This document shows, one piece after another, positions 7,279-14,446 of a DNA stretch of 14,446 nucleotides. The stretch comes from Promethearchaeota archaeon (lineage in GTDB: Archaea > Asgardarchaeota > Lokiarchaeia > Sigynarchaeales > SOKP01), in the NCBI GenBank assembly GCA_004524425.1, contig SDNN01000056.1:1-14446 (forward strand). The letters are read 5' to 3'. The translations under genes and the position numbers were made by a program. Each line of letters begins with the position of its first letter. The first letter of the stretch is position 1. Below the pieces are notes generated by a model. The model had not been told where the DNA came from. It was given only the letters and a program-made list of their open reading frames with translations, and did no database searches.

Positions 7279-9183
7279 ATGTCAAACGAAAATCAGATTA
7301 ATGCTATTTCTGTAAATTTCACCAGATTCCCTCATAATTTGTTAATTCCTTCAATTGAAAACATGATTTCTTTTCAAGCAATGAATCTTTTTAAGAGCGA
7401 AGAGAAATTTTTATTTAAAATTATGGGAGAGAATCTAAATCTTAAAATTCCTGAAGAGCTTGAAAATGAGATTCAATTCAATGCTAATGAAATGAAAGAA
7501 TTTAACATTTCATTAACTCCGTTATCTGATGGATATGGAAAATTCACAATTGCGATTGATTGGTTAAAATTAGTTGAGTATATTGTTAAAGTTAAAAGAA
7601 TCAGAGATGAGGTCCCTAAGAGTAAATTAAAAAAAATCTTGAAGAAATACTCAATGAAATTTCAATTAGAAAAAGATGATTATAAATGCGAAGATTATAT
7701 AACTCCAATGAGTTCTAAAGAAATAAAAAATTATAAAAATCAGTTAAAGGAAAAGAGAGCAGCATACAATGAATACTTATCATTAAAAAAGGAATGGCAA
7801 GAAAAAAAGGCCCAGGGAATTGAAGTAAATGAGCCAGTTTTAGAAGTATCTGAAAAGGATGTAAATAACATTTTAATAAAACTCGCCAAGGGATATTTAG
7901 GAAACAAAGATATCGATGATGCCTTAGAAATCGCCTTACAAATTTCTGATGATGAGGAAAAAATCCATACATATCATGACTTGATTAGAGCTTGCGGAAG
8001 CTTCAATTTAGATCATGCCATTGAAATCATTAAATCATTGCCAGAAAGCGGAAAAAAAGATGAGTTAATAAAAAAGTTAGCATTGGATCAAATTGATCTT
8101 GATCCTGAACAGGCTCCTCGGATAGCTTATTTAATTACCGATCCTTCTTTACGAGAGAATCTAATAATCAATATGATAGGTAAAACTATCGACCAAGATA
8201 TTGTACTTTCATTACAAATATCTCAACTAATTGAAGATGAGTCAAAAAGAATTAAAATTTTATTTAATATCCTTGAGGTCGTCAATAAAAAAGATAATAG
8301 AGATAAAGCTATAGAGATTATAAACAAAATCATTGAGATTATTGAAAAATCTTCTGAATTAAAACTGGATGAAAACGATTTCAAGAATGAACAATATGAT
8401 TTCTATAAGGATGCCATAAATCTCTTGGCAGAATTAGATTCCCCTCAAGTAGCTGACGCTTTGCTAACCAAATTTGAACTAAGAAATGCAAAAGATAAGG
8501 TTGCTGAGGATTTATTCGACATTATTTATGTAATGGTTGATGAAACCAGGACCAAATTCGAACCTACCCCTGTTTTTTCCCAGTATTACCTTTTTAACGC
8601 ATTTACTTCAAATATTAATGAAAATATTAAGTCTTTTTCCAAAATTGGGGGAAATGTAAGTAATAATATTCTGTCTAATGAATTTAATTTTAATTTGATG
8701 TATATCTCACTTTTCGGCTATGATTTCAGCATATTTCCTCTCCTTGATAGGTTATATGGTGATTTAAAATTTAACAACAGTAAATCAATTTCTTACTATA
8801 TTTTTCCTTCAAAAACATTACAAACTGAAGAAGAATTAAAAATTGTAAGTAATACCTTAAAACAATTTGGAGTAACTGATTATGATTTGCATAAAAATAA
8901 CCAAATCTTACTATTCAATTTAGATTTTATTCCATACCTGGGAAAACCAACGGCAATTTTATCCTCTGAACAATCTATTAGTCAAGACATCTATTCTCAA
9001 TTAAAGAATGCTCTTGGTGATAATGTGAACATTAAATTCGACGATAGCTTATTCAAAGGAGGAAAAATAAATGAATATTTAACGCAGATATTTCCAACAT
9101 CACCAATTATAAACTTAATCCTGTCATATGAATTCATAAACAATTATGATATCTTCAAGCAATTTACTCTAAGTCTCATTTAA
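7279..9183 (+). CDS. Uncharacterised alpha-solenoid repeat protein with beta-rich N-terminus
   Basis: I do not recognise this 634-residue protein as a named family. Residues ~10-95 alternate short hydrophobic strands and could be an Ig-like or similar beta sandwich. Residues ~97-190 are highly charged and helical. From about 211 to 345 there are helical repeats of about 32 residues starting at D211 (DIDDALEIALQISDDEEKIH), N243 (NLDHAIEIIKSLPESGKKDE), D275 (DPEQAPRIAYLITDPSLREN) and D307 (DIVLSLQISQLIEDESKRIK). Each is a pair of helices around an Ile/Leu-x-Asp turn, similar to TPR/HEAT-like solenoids used for protein binding. Residues ~415-634 form a separate mixed alpha/beta region. There is no signal peptide or membrane segment, so it is probably cytoplasmic. 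It is followed on the same strand by the GCS2-like ligase after 194 nt, so a shared function is possible but not shown. Confidence 0.7.
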   Translation: MSNENQINAISVNFTRFPHNLLIPSIENMISFQAMNLFKSEEKFLFKIMGENLNLKIPEELENEIQFNANEMKEFNISLTPLSDGYGKFTIAIDWLKLVEYIVKVKRIRDEVPKSKLKKILKKYSMKFQLEKDDYKCEDYITPMSSKEIKNYKNQLKEKRAAYNEYLSLKKEWQEKKAQGIEVNEPVLEVSEKDVNNILIKLAKGYLGNKDIDDALEIALQISDDEEKIHTYHDLIRACGSFNLDHAIEIIKSLPESGKKDELIKKLALDQIDLDPEQAPRIAYLITDPSLRENLIINMIGKTIDQDIVLSLQISQLIEDESKRIKILFNILEVVNKKDNRDKAIEIINKIIEIIEKSSELKLDENDFKNEQYDFYKDAINLLAELDSPQVADALLTKFELRNAKDKVAEDLFDIIYVMVDETRTKFEPTPVFSQYYLFNAFTSNINENIKSFSKIGGNVSNNILSNEFNFNLMYISLFGYDFSIFPLLDRLYGDLKFNNSKSISYYIFPSKTLQTEEELKIVSNTLKQFGVTDYDLHKNNQILLFNLDFIPYLGKPTAILSSEQSISQDIYSQLKNALGDNVNIKFDDSLFKGGKINEYLTQIFPTSPIINLILSYEFINNYDIFKQFTLSLI

Positions 9184-9270
9184 CTTCATCCAAATTTTTT
9201 AAAATTTTTATCAATGAAAAAATTAGCTAGGGATGTTATAGATGCTCTTGATACACATGTTAATAAATAG

Positions 9271-9283
9271 TTTAAATTTATTT
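9271..9283 (+). promoter_or_regulatory. Possible TATA element for the GCS2-like ligase
   Basis: A TTTAAATTTATTT stretch lies about 95-107 nt before the ATG at 9378, implying a leader of roughly 70 nt. The 194-nt gap after the solenoid gene supports a separate promoter. Other AT-rich stretches nearby could serve instead. Confidence 0.25.
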
Positions 9284-9377
9284 ACCATTATTATTATTAA
9301 TAAATAAAATTTGAAAAATCAAAACATAAAAGCTTGGAATTAATTCAGAAAATCCTTGCAAAGAAGGTAAACATTTA

Positions 9378-11078
9378 ATGGGGAAGAATAAAAAGAAAAA
9401 AAAGAAACAGAAAAAGAAGAAAAAAGATAAAGATTCGAAAAATGAAGGAACTTTTTCACATCTATTCGATCATTCTGGAAAAGGAAAGAGCGGGGGCACG
9501 GTTGCAGGATTACCTGCAGGAGTTACCTTAGGAAATTCAATAGATCGATCAAAGGATAATCTATTTTTAGGTGCTGATTATACGGAAGTCTTTTCATGGC
9601 AATATGAGAGAACATGGGCGGAAATGCTATCTGAGGTAGAGTATTGGACACCCCTACCTTTTACACATGGCATTGAAATGGAATTAATTGTCGCAGATGA
9701 TTATGGAAATTATCCTCCTGGCGATGAAATGGTGTATAGAATGAAAGAAATCGTGAAGGAGGCCATTAAAATCATGGATGACATCTTGTATCAAGGAAGA
9801 GAAGATTTTCTACCCGTCCCTGATTATATACGACAAAAAGTTTTAGCTAGGCCTTATGGAAAGGAGGATATAGAAAAAGGATATTGCATGGATATTAGAT
9901 ATAAATTATCGGATGGCAATTATGTTGATGTTGACTGCTTTGGCCGAGATGGAAATGTCACGGCAATAACATATATATTAGAACTGGTCACTCCACCATG
10001 TGAATATGTCGAGGAATTAGCTTACTGGGCCAGCACGATGTTTCTTTTAGCTAAAACGACATTACCTAAAGATCTACACATTATAGCATCTGGAATAAAT
10101 CCGGCAGCCAAAGAGTATCAGAGAGGGCTCACTCAAGCGGATCATAACCATCTTGGAAGTTTTCGTTCAGAGTTAGAAAAGATTCAAGCATACAGCATGA
10201 TACGCAATTTCATCCCTCATTTAATAGCTTTATCCACTAATTCTCCTATAATAAATAACAAACCAACTGATGTAGTTAAAATCATAAATCAAAGGATAAC
10301 TGCTCCTAACTGCGTTCGATCTCTTAGATTAAAATATAATAACTCAATGCTTAGCAATAATGATCCCAAACATTTTATTCCTTACATGACTTCCACGGAT
10401 AAGCAAGCTCAAGATTATTTCTTACAAGTAATTGCCAAAGCTAGCTTAGAAGATGGGAGATTCCAAGATGTGTTTCCGTTTACTGACTGGGGAACGATTG
10501 AAGTAAGGGTTACAGATGCTCAAATTTCAATATGTCGGCGGATAGGGATGGGGTTGTTAATTCAAGCCATGTGTTATAAAGCAAGAAAACTACTAGAGCG
10601 AGGCACGTGGGTTCCTGACGCGGGAAGTGAAACCATCGCTTACAATCGAAAAGGTGCTGTGGAACGAGGGCTGATTTCTTTATTTCGTCCGCAAAACATT
10701 TCTCGAGAACATCTGGCGAAATATGATCCCGATTTTGCAGAACAATATTTAGGTCCTGAAGATCAACCAATAAGATACATGACTCAGGCTGTTCAGAGAA
10801 TGTTTTTCTATTTTAAAGACGAACTCCAAGAACTTGGATTCTTATACTCTCCTTTCATGAAACCCTTATTACAATCAGTTTTTGGGAGCGTTTCTTATGC
10901 TGAGCCCCCCATCACTGAAGCAGAATATCAATTGAGTTTATATGATTATAAAGTAAAAAATGGAGAGAACCCAAACATACTATATGATTTAATATACTTT
11001 ACTATTGAGTACTGTCAAGATCCATTAAATAATCCCCTTACTGGAACACTTACACTCCCTAAAGAAATGACAAAATGA
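9378..11078 (+). CDS. GCS2-family carboxylate-amine ligase (glutamate-cysteine ligase-like) with lysine-rich N-terminal tail
   Basis: The 566-residue protein has the GCS2 motif set. GIEMEL (98-103) and ELVTPP (192-197) are acidic metal/ATP-site motifs. HIIASGINPAAKEYQRG (224-240), ADHNHLGSFRSELEK, IRNFIPHLIALSTNSPII (265-282) and WGTIEVRVTD (371-380) follow. GCS2 enzymes form an amide bond between a carboxylate, often the gamma-carboxyl of glutamate, and an amine, with ATP hydrolysed. Known products include gamma-glutamylcysteine and, for EgtA, a related intermediate. The substrate cannot be told here; no glutathione synthetase is nearby, and the next gene is an amidohydrolase. Residues 3-21 are almost all lysine (14 Lys in the first 21), and the conserved core starts only near 70. 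An AAGGT ribosome binding site at 9364-9368 supports this start. The protein is also longer than typical ~370-450-residue family members. Confidence 0.82.
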   Translation: MGKNKKKKKKQKKKKKDKDSKNEGTFSHLFDHSGKGKSGGTVAGLPAGVTLGNSIDRSKDNLFLGADYTEVFSWQYERTWAEMLSEVEYWTPLPFTHGIEMELIVADDYGNYPPGDEMVYRMKEIVKEAIKIMDDILYQGREDFLPVPDYIRQKVLARPYGKEDIEKGYCMDIRYKLSDGNYVDVDCFGRDGNVTAITYILELVTPPCEYVEELAYWASTMFLLAKTTLPKDLHIIASGINPAAKEYQRGLTQADHNHLGSFRSELEKIQAYSMIRNFIPHLIALSTNSPIINNKPTDVVKIINQRITAPNCVRSLRLKYNNSMLSNNDPKHFIPYMTSTDKQAQDYFLQVIAKASLEDGRFQDVFPFTDWGTIEVRVTDAQISICRRIGMGLLIQAMCYKARKLLERGTWVPDAGSETIAYNRKGAVERGLISLFRPQNISREHLAKYDPDFAEQYLGPEDQPIRYMTQAVQRMFFYFKDELQELGFLYSPFMKPLLQSVFGSVSYAEPPITEAEYQLSLYDYKVKNGENPNILYDLIYFTIEYCQDPLNNPLTGTLTLPKEMTK

Positions 11079-11167
11079 TTTTCTTATTTTTAATTATATT
11101 AATCTTAAAAAAGAATGAATGACTTTTGTCTTAAAATATTAATAATCAATGTAAAAGGAATTATACA

Positions 11168-12715
11168 ATGTTAACGGCCACTATTGAACAAAATGGAAAA
11201 AAATTCATTGAAAATATTTTTCTAATTGATGCTCATTCTCATCTTGGTCAAGATGTGGATGGAGCCGCCATGATGAATCCACTTGCTCCTGGATCAGGAA
11301 CTTTTGATTTCTGGGGAAACGTACAAGGAAGAATCAAGGCAGATTGGGAAAAAACGGGGGAGCAAACCTTTATCACTACATTAGATGGAAAAACGAGTAC
11401 AATTTCTTGGTCATTTACCCCTTATCCATTTACAAACACATTATACAATGCTTTAGAAAAGCTCAAGCTACGTTATTCTGACTTAAAGGAAAAATCAAAA
11501 TTTTATACCATGATTGACCAAGGGGTTTGCTTTCCATTTCAAGATGTGTTTCGGGATAAACGCCCCGAGGCTCTCTATCGGGCAAGTAATATTAACGTAT
11601 CGCGATTTACCACTCGATTTCCCTTCTCAATGAAATTGATTGGATATGGGCGTGTTGACCCCATGGAAGGCCAAAAAGCAGTAAATGAAGTTAAATACAT
11701 GCGAGAAACTTTAGGATTAAGAGGTCTTAAACTTCATCCTCGTTCGGAAGGGTGGATTGATAATATTTATTCAGATGAGGCTATTCAAGTTCTTGTTGAG
11801 GCCGCTAAATACTCCATGCCCGTGATTTTTGATACCAGGGGTAAGGTCTCAATTTTAAAGATAGGGCAATTAATTTCCGGAACTCGAGATATTTTAAAGT
11901 CTAAATATCCTAATTTATTGCCCCATTTTAAAGCTATCATCGCACATTTCGCGCAAGGTAATATTGGTGATCATGAGGTATATAATACCATCGTTCAACC
12001 TAATACCTATGGAGATCTTTCAATGCTGCACGGAGAAGGAGCTGGGAATTTTTTTAGGGATTTTAGAAAATGGTTCAAGAATAACAATAGAATAACAGTC
12101 GATGGACGAGATTGGTCTGAATATATTCTTTTTGCAACAGATTATCCTTATTTTGGAGATGTCCATGCTGAAAAATTGATGATATATGTTATCAATAAAC
12201 AATTTTTCGATTCGGGAGGTTTGATTCAGGATGTTAAGAATATCATGGGACTCAATCAAATAAGACTTCTCCCCGAGTATAACACGCCTCAAGTAAAAAA
12301 TGATGCAAAAACGTTGCCAAGCACCATTGTTTCAGTCCCAGACACTCAAAAAAATGGTGTATCGGCATATAACACCGCAATTGAAGCTATTGCTAAGTTA
12401 ATAGTGGATAATAAACTAGACATCAAAAAAGTTTGTATCGAATTTGAAAAAGATTGGGGTTCCTTGAAAAATAACGTGTTCTTATCCACTTTGAAAAACA
12501 GCACTAAGGAAGAAATTCCGCTTTATTTCACGAATTTGGTAGAAGATCAATCAATCTCATTAATAGCTCCATTAAACAGAGACGTGGAATGGAAAAAGTT
12601 TGGATACAAGTATTTCAATCCCGAAGACCGCAAGTTCTTTGCTTCCTTATTTAAGCAAACATATTTAGCCACCGATGTGAATAGAACCATTGAATGCCTC
12701 TCAAACGTGTTTTAA
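11168..12715 (+). CDS. Metal-dependent amidohydrolase (amidohydrolase 2 family, TIM barrel) with extra C-terminal domain
   Basis: This 515-residue protein carries the metal-site motifs of the PF04909-type amidohydrolases in the right order. They are D21-A-H23-S-H25 at the first strand, GLKLHPR with H190, VIFDTRG, IIAHF with H260, and FATDYPYFG with the general-base Asp325. Family members hydrolyse C-N bonds or decarboxylate small acids. Residues 30-155 form a long insertion between the first strand and the rest of the barrel, and about 130 residues after ~385 form an additional domain that I do not recognise. AAGGA at 11155-11159 provides a ribosome binding site 8 nt before the ATG. It follows the GCS2-like ligase by 89 nt on the same strand, so the two are probably co-transcribed. 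That would pair an amide-forming with an amide-cleaving enzyme; the substrate is unknown. Confidence 0.82.
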   Translation: MLTATIEQNGKKFIENIFLIDAHSHLGQDVDGAAMMNPLAPGSGTFDFWGNVQGRIKADWEKTGEQTFITTLDGKTSTISWSFTPYPFTNTLYNALEKLKLRYSDLKEKSKFYTMIDQGVCFPFQDVFRDKRPEALYRASNINVSRFTTRFPFSMKLIGYGRVDPMEGQKAVNEVKYMRETLGLRGLKLHPRSEGWIDNIYSDEAIQVLVEAAKYSMPVIFDTRGKVSILKIGQLISGTRDILKSKYPNLLPHFKAIIAHFAQGNIGDHEVYNTIVQPNTYGDLSMLHGEGAGNFFRDFRKWFKNNNRITVDGRDWSEYILFATDYPYFGDVHAEKLMIYVINKQFFDSGGLIQDVKNIMGLNQIRLLPEYNTPQVKNDAKTLPSTIVSVPDTQKNGVSAYNTAIEAIAKLIVDNKLDIKKVCIEFEKDWGSLKNNVFLSTLKNSTKEEIPLYFTNLVEDQSISLIAPLNRDVEWKKFGYKYFNPEDRKFFASLFKQTYLATDVNRTIECLSNVF

Positions 12716-12796
12716 TGAATAAAAAATTGGCATGAATAATAACAAGGTTTATCATTATCAATATTCTCATTGTTTTTTAGAAGCTTAATTCAAAAA

Positions 12797-12804
12797 AAAT
12801 ATAA
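12797..12804 (+). promoter_or_regulatory. Possible TATA box upstream of the longin-like gene
   Basis: AAATATAA sits about 78-85 nt before the TTG start. Transcription starting 22-27 nt downstream would begin inside the inverted repeat at 12815-12838, a typical place for an archaeal repressor site. Confidence 0.3.
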
Positions 12805-12814
12805 CAAATAAATG

Positions 12815-12838
12815 TAATGATTATCATAATAATCATTA
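12815..12838. promoter_or_regulatory. Perfect 10-bp inverted repeat, candidate operator
   Basis: Arms TAATGATTAT (12815-12824) and ATAATCATTA (12829-12838) are exact reverse complements around a 4-base spacer. Within it, ATGATTATCAT (12817-12827) is a 5-1-5 inverted repeat resembling the core of Fur-type boxes (TGATAAT-n-ATTATCA style). It lies 43 nt before the start of the longin-like gene and downstream of a possible TATA box. It could bind a dimeric regulator or form a hairpin in the leader; no regulator gene is present in the window. Confidence 0.5.
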
Positions 12839-12881
12839 GAGAATTATTACTGGAAAATCTAAACTACGTGAGGGTCAGAAA

Positions 12882-14045
12882 TTGAAAGGCATCATGGTCT
12901 TAGGATTTAATGAAAATTTTGAAGCCTATATCGCATCTCAATATCCTGAAAATATATCCAAAACGTTTGATATTAAAGCATCTGATTTAATGAATATATA
13001 TACCCTCCATAGAATGGACAAAAAAGAGCCTAACTTTTATCAAATGGAGATAAAACATTTTACCATCGCTAGCTTTTTTACGGGATCTTCCTCGCAACAA
13101 TTTATTGGCATGCCAGAGTTTGCGATTACTGCTTTTTTCTCGAACAAGGATATTGAAGAAGGTCTGCTTTCTGCTGATTTCGAGGGTTTCTTGAGAAGGA
13201 TAGCCCATGAAATTCTACCCAAGAAAGATGATCAGGAATTAGATCACTTGCTCGAAAAATATTATATTAAATTAAAAGAGGGTAATCTTGAACCTTACTG
13301 GGAGATAAGTGATGAAAAAGAAAAACAGAAAATTGGAGAGATTTTAGAAACAAAATCAGAAACTAATGCCAATCTAAATGAGGAAATAATTGATGCGGAT
13401 CAATACAAGCTTGAGAATAAAATTCTCAAGGAAGAGTTAAAAACTTTAGAAATGCTCGTTGAAGAAAAAAGTGAGAAAATTAGAGAACTTACAAAGAGAA
13501 TTTCTGAAACGGTGTCCGATAAATCTGATCTGGAAGACTACATTGGGAAATGTAGTCAGCTCGAGGAGGAAAATGAATTATTAAGGAAAAACATGGACGC
13601 CATGACAGAAGAATTTTCCAAGGAAAGTGGTGAGTCGCAAAAATTGAAGAGTGTAATAAATGAACTTGAAAGAAATCTAGAAACGAAAGATACGCTCATT
13701 AATGAACTTGACAAAAAAATTGAAACGTTTCACAAGGAAATGGAGGAAGTTAAAGAAATTAAAGAGGATTCTGTGGAGAAATTGATGGAAATCGATAAAC
13801 TTAAGAAGGAAAAAGAAAGCCTACTTCAAGAAAATGAAAAATTGAAAAAAGAAAATGAAAGTCATATTGATAGCATCGCAGATCTTAAATTACAACTAAG
13901 GCAAATAAATAAACAAGTCTCTTCCAAGGAGGATGTCCAATCGAACTTAAATGAAACTATCATTGACCTGAAAAAAGAAATCAAGGTATTGCGCCGAGAA
14001 CGCGACCATTATAAAGAAATTATTAAAGAACATGACCTCCTTTAA
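12882..14045 (+). CDS. Longin-like N-terminal domain fused to a long coiled coil
   Basis: The protein has 387 residues. Residues 1-~115 (starting KGIMVLGFNENFEAYIASQY) alternate strands and helices in a way that resembles longin/roadblock-type alpha-beta domains, which Asgard archaea have in large numbers. I judge this by pattern, not by a diagnostic motif. From ~165 to 385 the sequence is very rich in Glu, Lys and Leu with heptad spacing (e.g. KLENKILKEELKTLEMLVEE, IDKLKKEKESLLQENEKLKK), a long parallel-type coiled coil. No membrane segment or signal is present. The TTG start is supported by GAGGGTC at 12870-12876; an ATG at 12894 would remove four residues of the first strand. The following gene encodes a roadblock/LC7 protein, so a role as an adaptor or scaffold for small GTPases is a reasonable inference. 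Confidence 0.65.
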   Translation: MKGIMVLGFNENFEAYIASQYPENISKTFDIKASDLMNIYTLHRMDKKEPNFYQMEIKHFTIASFFTGSSSQQFIGMPEFAITAFFSNKDIEEGLLSADFEGFLRRIAHEILPKKDDQELDHLLEKYYIKLKEGNLEPYWEISDEKEKQKIGEILETKSETNANLNEEIIDADQYKLENKILKEELKTLEMLVEEKSEKIRELTKRISETVSDKSDLEDYIGKCSQLEEENELLRKNMDAMTEEFSKESGESQKLKSVINELERNLETKDTLINELDKKIETFHKEMEEVKEIKEDSVEKLMEIDKLKKEKESLLQENEKLKKENESHIDSIADLKLQLRQINKQVSSKEDVQSNLNETIIDLKKEIKVLRRERDHYKEIIKEHDLL

Positions 14046-14063
14046 AAAAAAATTCCCTTTTTT
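14046..14063 (+). terminator. A-tract/T-tract hairpin after the coiled-coil gene
   Basis: An A-run (14044-14052) and a T6 run (14058-14063) separated by TTCCC can pair and end in oligo-T, immediately after the stop codon. The stem is only A-T pairs, so the T-tract is the more credible termination signal. Confidence 0.35.
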
Positions 14064-14168
14064 CCTAAGAAATCTGATATGAACTAATGCCCATTATCAA
14101 AAACATAATTTTTTATAGATAAGTTTTCTATATTTATTTAGTTTTTAACAATAGTTTTAAAGACTGAA

Positions 14169-14190
14169 TATAATATAATTATAATATAAT
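14169..14190. repeat. 11-bp perfect tandem repeat in a promoter region
   Basis: TATAATATAAT occurs twice without a spacer, 33-54 nt upstream of the roadblock gene start. The unit is about one helical turn, and each copy contains TATA-like sequence. It may be the core promoter or a low-complexity expansion. Confidence 0.6.
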
Positions 14191-14222
14191 ATTAAAACAA
14201 CAGTTAAAGAAAATTTAAAGGT

Positions 14223-14446
14223 GTGGATAAAACGTCCATAGATACAAAATCTTTTGATAATATTTTGAGCAAGATTATTAAATCAGAAAGCGGTATTAAA
14301 AAGGTTATTCTGGTCGATAGAACAGGATTAACCATTGCCAGTGTTTCAAAATTTTCCTATTTTCCCGCCGATGTGGACGGTATAGGGGCAATTGCGAGCG
14401 CAGTGTTTTGTGCCAGCGAGGAACAAGGTAAAAACCTTGAGCTTGG
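14223..14446 (+). CDS. Roadblock/LC7 domain protein (3' end cut by window edge)
   Basis: The first 74 codons are visible. GTG at 14223 is preceded by AAAGG (14217-14221), which is close for a ribosome binding site. The reading begins VDKTSIDTKSFDNILSKIIK and continues with GIKKVILVDRTGLTIASVS and DVDGIGAIASAVFCASEEQG. This is the roadblock/LC7 pattern: a helix, then a strand carrying V-D-x-x-G-L-x-I-A-S, then a helix with small residues (A-I-A-S-A-V). Such domains dimerise and bind or regulate small GTPases (MglB and Ragulator-like roles). They are strikingly numerous in Asgard genomes. The neighbouring longin-like coiled-coil gene fits that setting. The C-terminus, and any further domain, is outside the window. 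Confidence 0.85.
   Translation, partial: MDKTSIDTKSFDNILSKIIKSESGIKKVILVDRTGLTIASVSKFSYFPADVDGIGAIASAVFCASEEQGKNLEL

Noticed and set aside
9214..9270. 18-residue ORF (MKKLARDVIDALDTHVNK) between the solenoid and ligase genes
   Set aside because: It could form an amphipathic helix, but there is no ribosome binding site and ORFs this short are common by chance.
9384..9435. Lysine-encoding A/G run as a mobile element or repeat insertion
   Set aside because: There are no flanking duplications or inverted repeats. The run stays in frame behind a good ribosome binding site, so it reads simply as coding low complexity.
1..14446. CRISPR arrays, insertion sequences, tRNA or rRNA genes
   Set aside because: I found no regularly spaced repeats, transposase motifs with terminal repeats, tRNA-like T-loop sequences or rRNA segments by eye. 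Short RNA genes in the AT-rich gaps cannot be fully excluded without a covariance search.

Overview
The window is AT-rich, with short intergenic gaps, a mixture of Shine-Dalgarno-led starts and one apparently leaderless start, and clearly archaeal gene content. Two features point towards an Asgard (Promethearchaeota, Lokiarchaeia-like) genome. One is the archaeal form of the mevalonate pathway: a UbiD-family decarboxylase with a two-subunit aconitase X-type dehydratase. The other is a roadblock/LC7 protein next to a protein with a longin-like N-terminus and a long coiled coil. The lineage is inferred from gene content; no rRNA or other marker lies in the window.

Region 1 (1-7082) is an isoprenoid/membrane-lipid locus. 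On the + strand are the 3' part of a UbiD-like decarboxylase (probable trans-anhydromevalonate 5-phosphate decarboxylase) and the large and small subunits of phosphomevalonate dehydratase, with 1-nt and 11-nt overlaps. Convergent to these, 21 nt away, are HMG-CoA reductase (class II type) and then HMG-CoA synthase on the - strand. The synthase carries a long, Cys/His-containing C-terminal extension. After a gap of roughly 500 nt comes a + strand cis-prenyltransferase (UppS family). Together these genes cover the committed steps to mevalonate, the archaeal dehydration/decarboxylation branch that replaces phosphomevalonate kinase and diphosphomevalonate decarboxylase, and a polyprenyl carrier synthase. 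Mevalonate kinase, isopentenyl phosphate kinase, thiolase and the UbiX flavin prenyltransferase are not in the window.

Region 2 (7279-12715) holds three + strand genes: a 634-residue protein with a predicted beta-rich N-terminus and an alpha-solenoid of roughly 32-residue repeats; a GCS2-family (glutamate-cysteine ligase-like) carboxylate-amine ligase with a very lysine-rich N-terminal tail; and a PF04909-like metal-dependent amidohydrolase with an extra C-terminal domain. A ligase beside a hydrolase is the least explained and most intriguing combination here. Their substrate cannot be read from the sequence.

Region 3 (12716-14446) holds a longin-like/coiled-coil protein preceded by a perfect 10-bp inverted repeat, and the first 74 codons of a roadblock/LC7 protein running off the right edge. 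Such proteins are commonly linked to small-GTPase regulation in Asgard archaea.

The main anomaly is at the 5' end of the cis-prenyltransferase. Its conserved reading frame contains no ATG, GTG or TTG upstream of the catalytic P-loop motif. The preceding sequence has a well-formed ribosome binding site and ATG that lead into short, out-of-frame ORFs.
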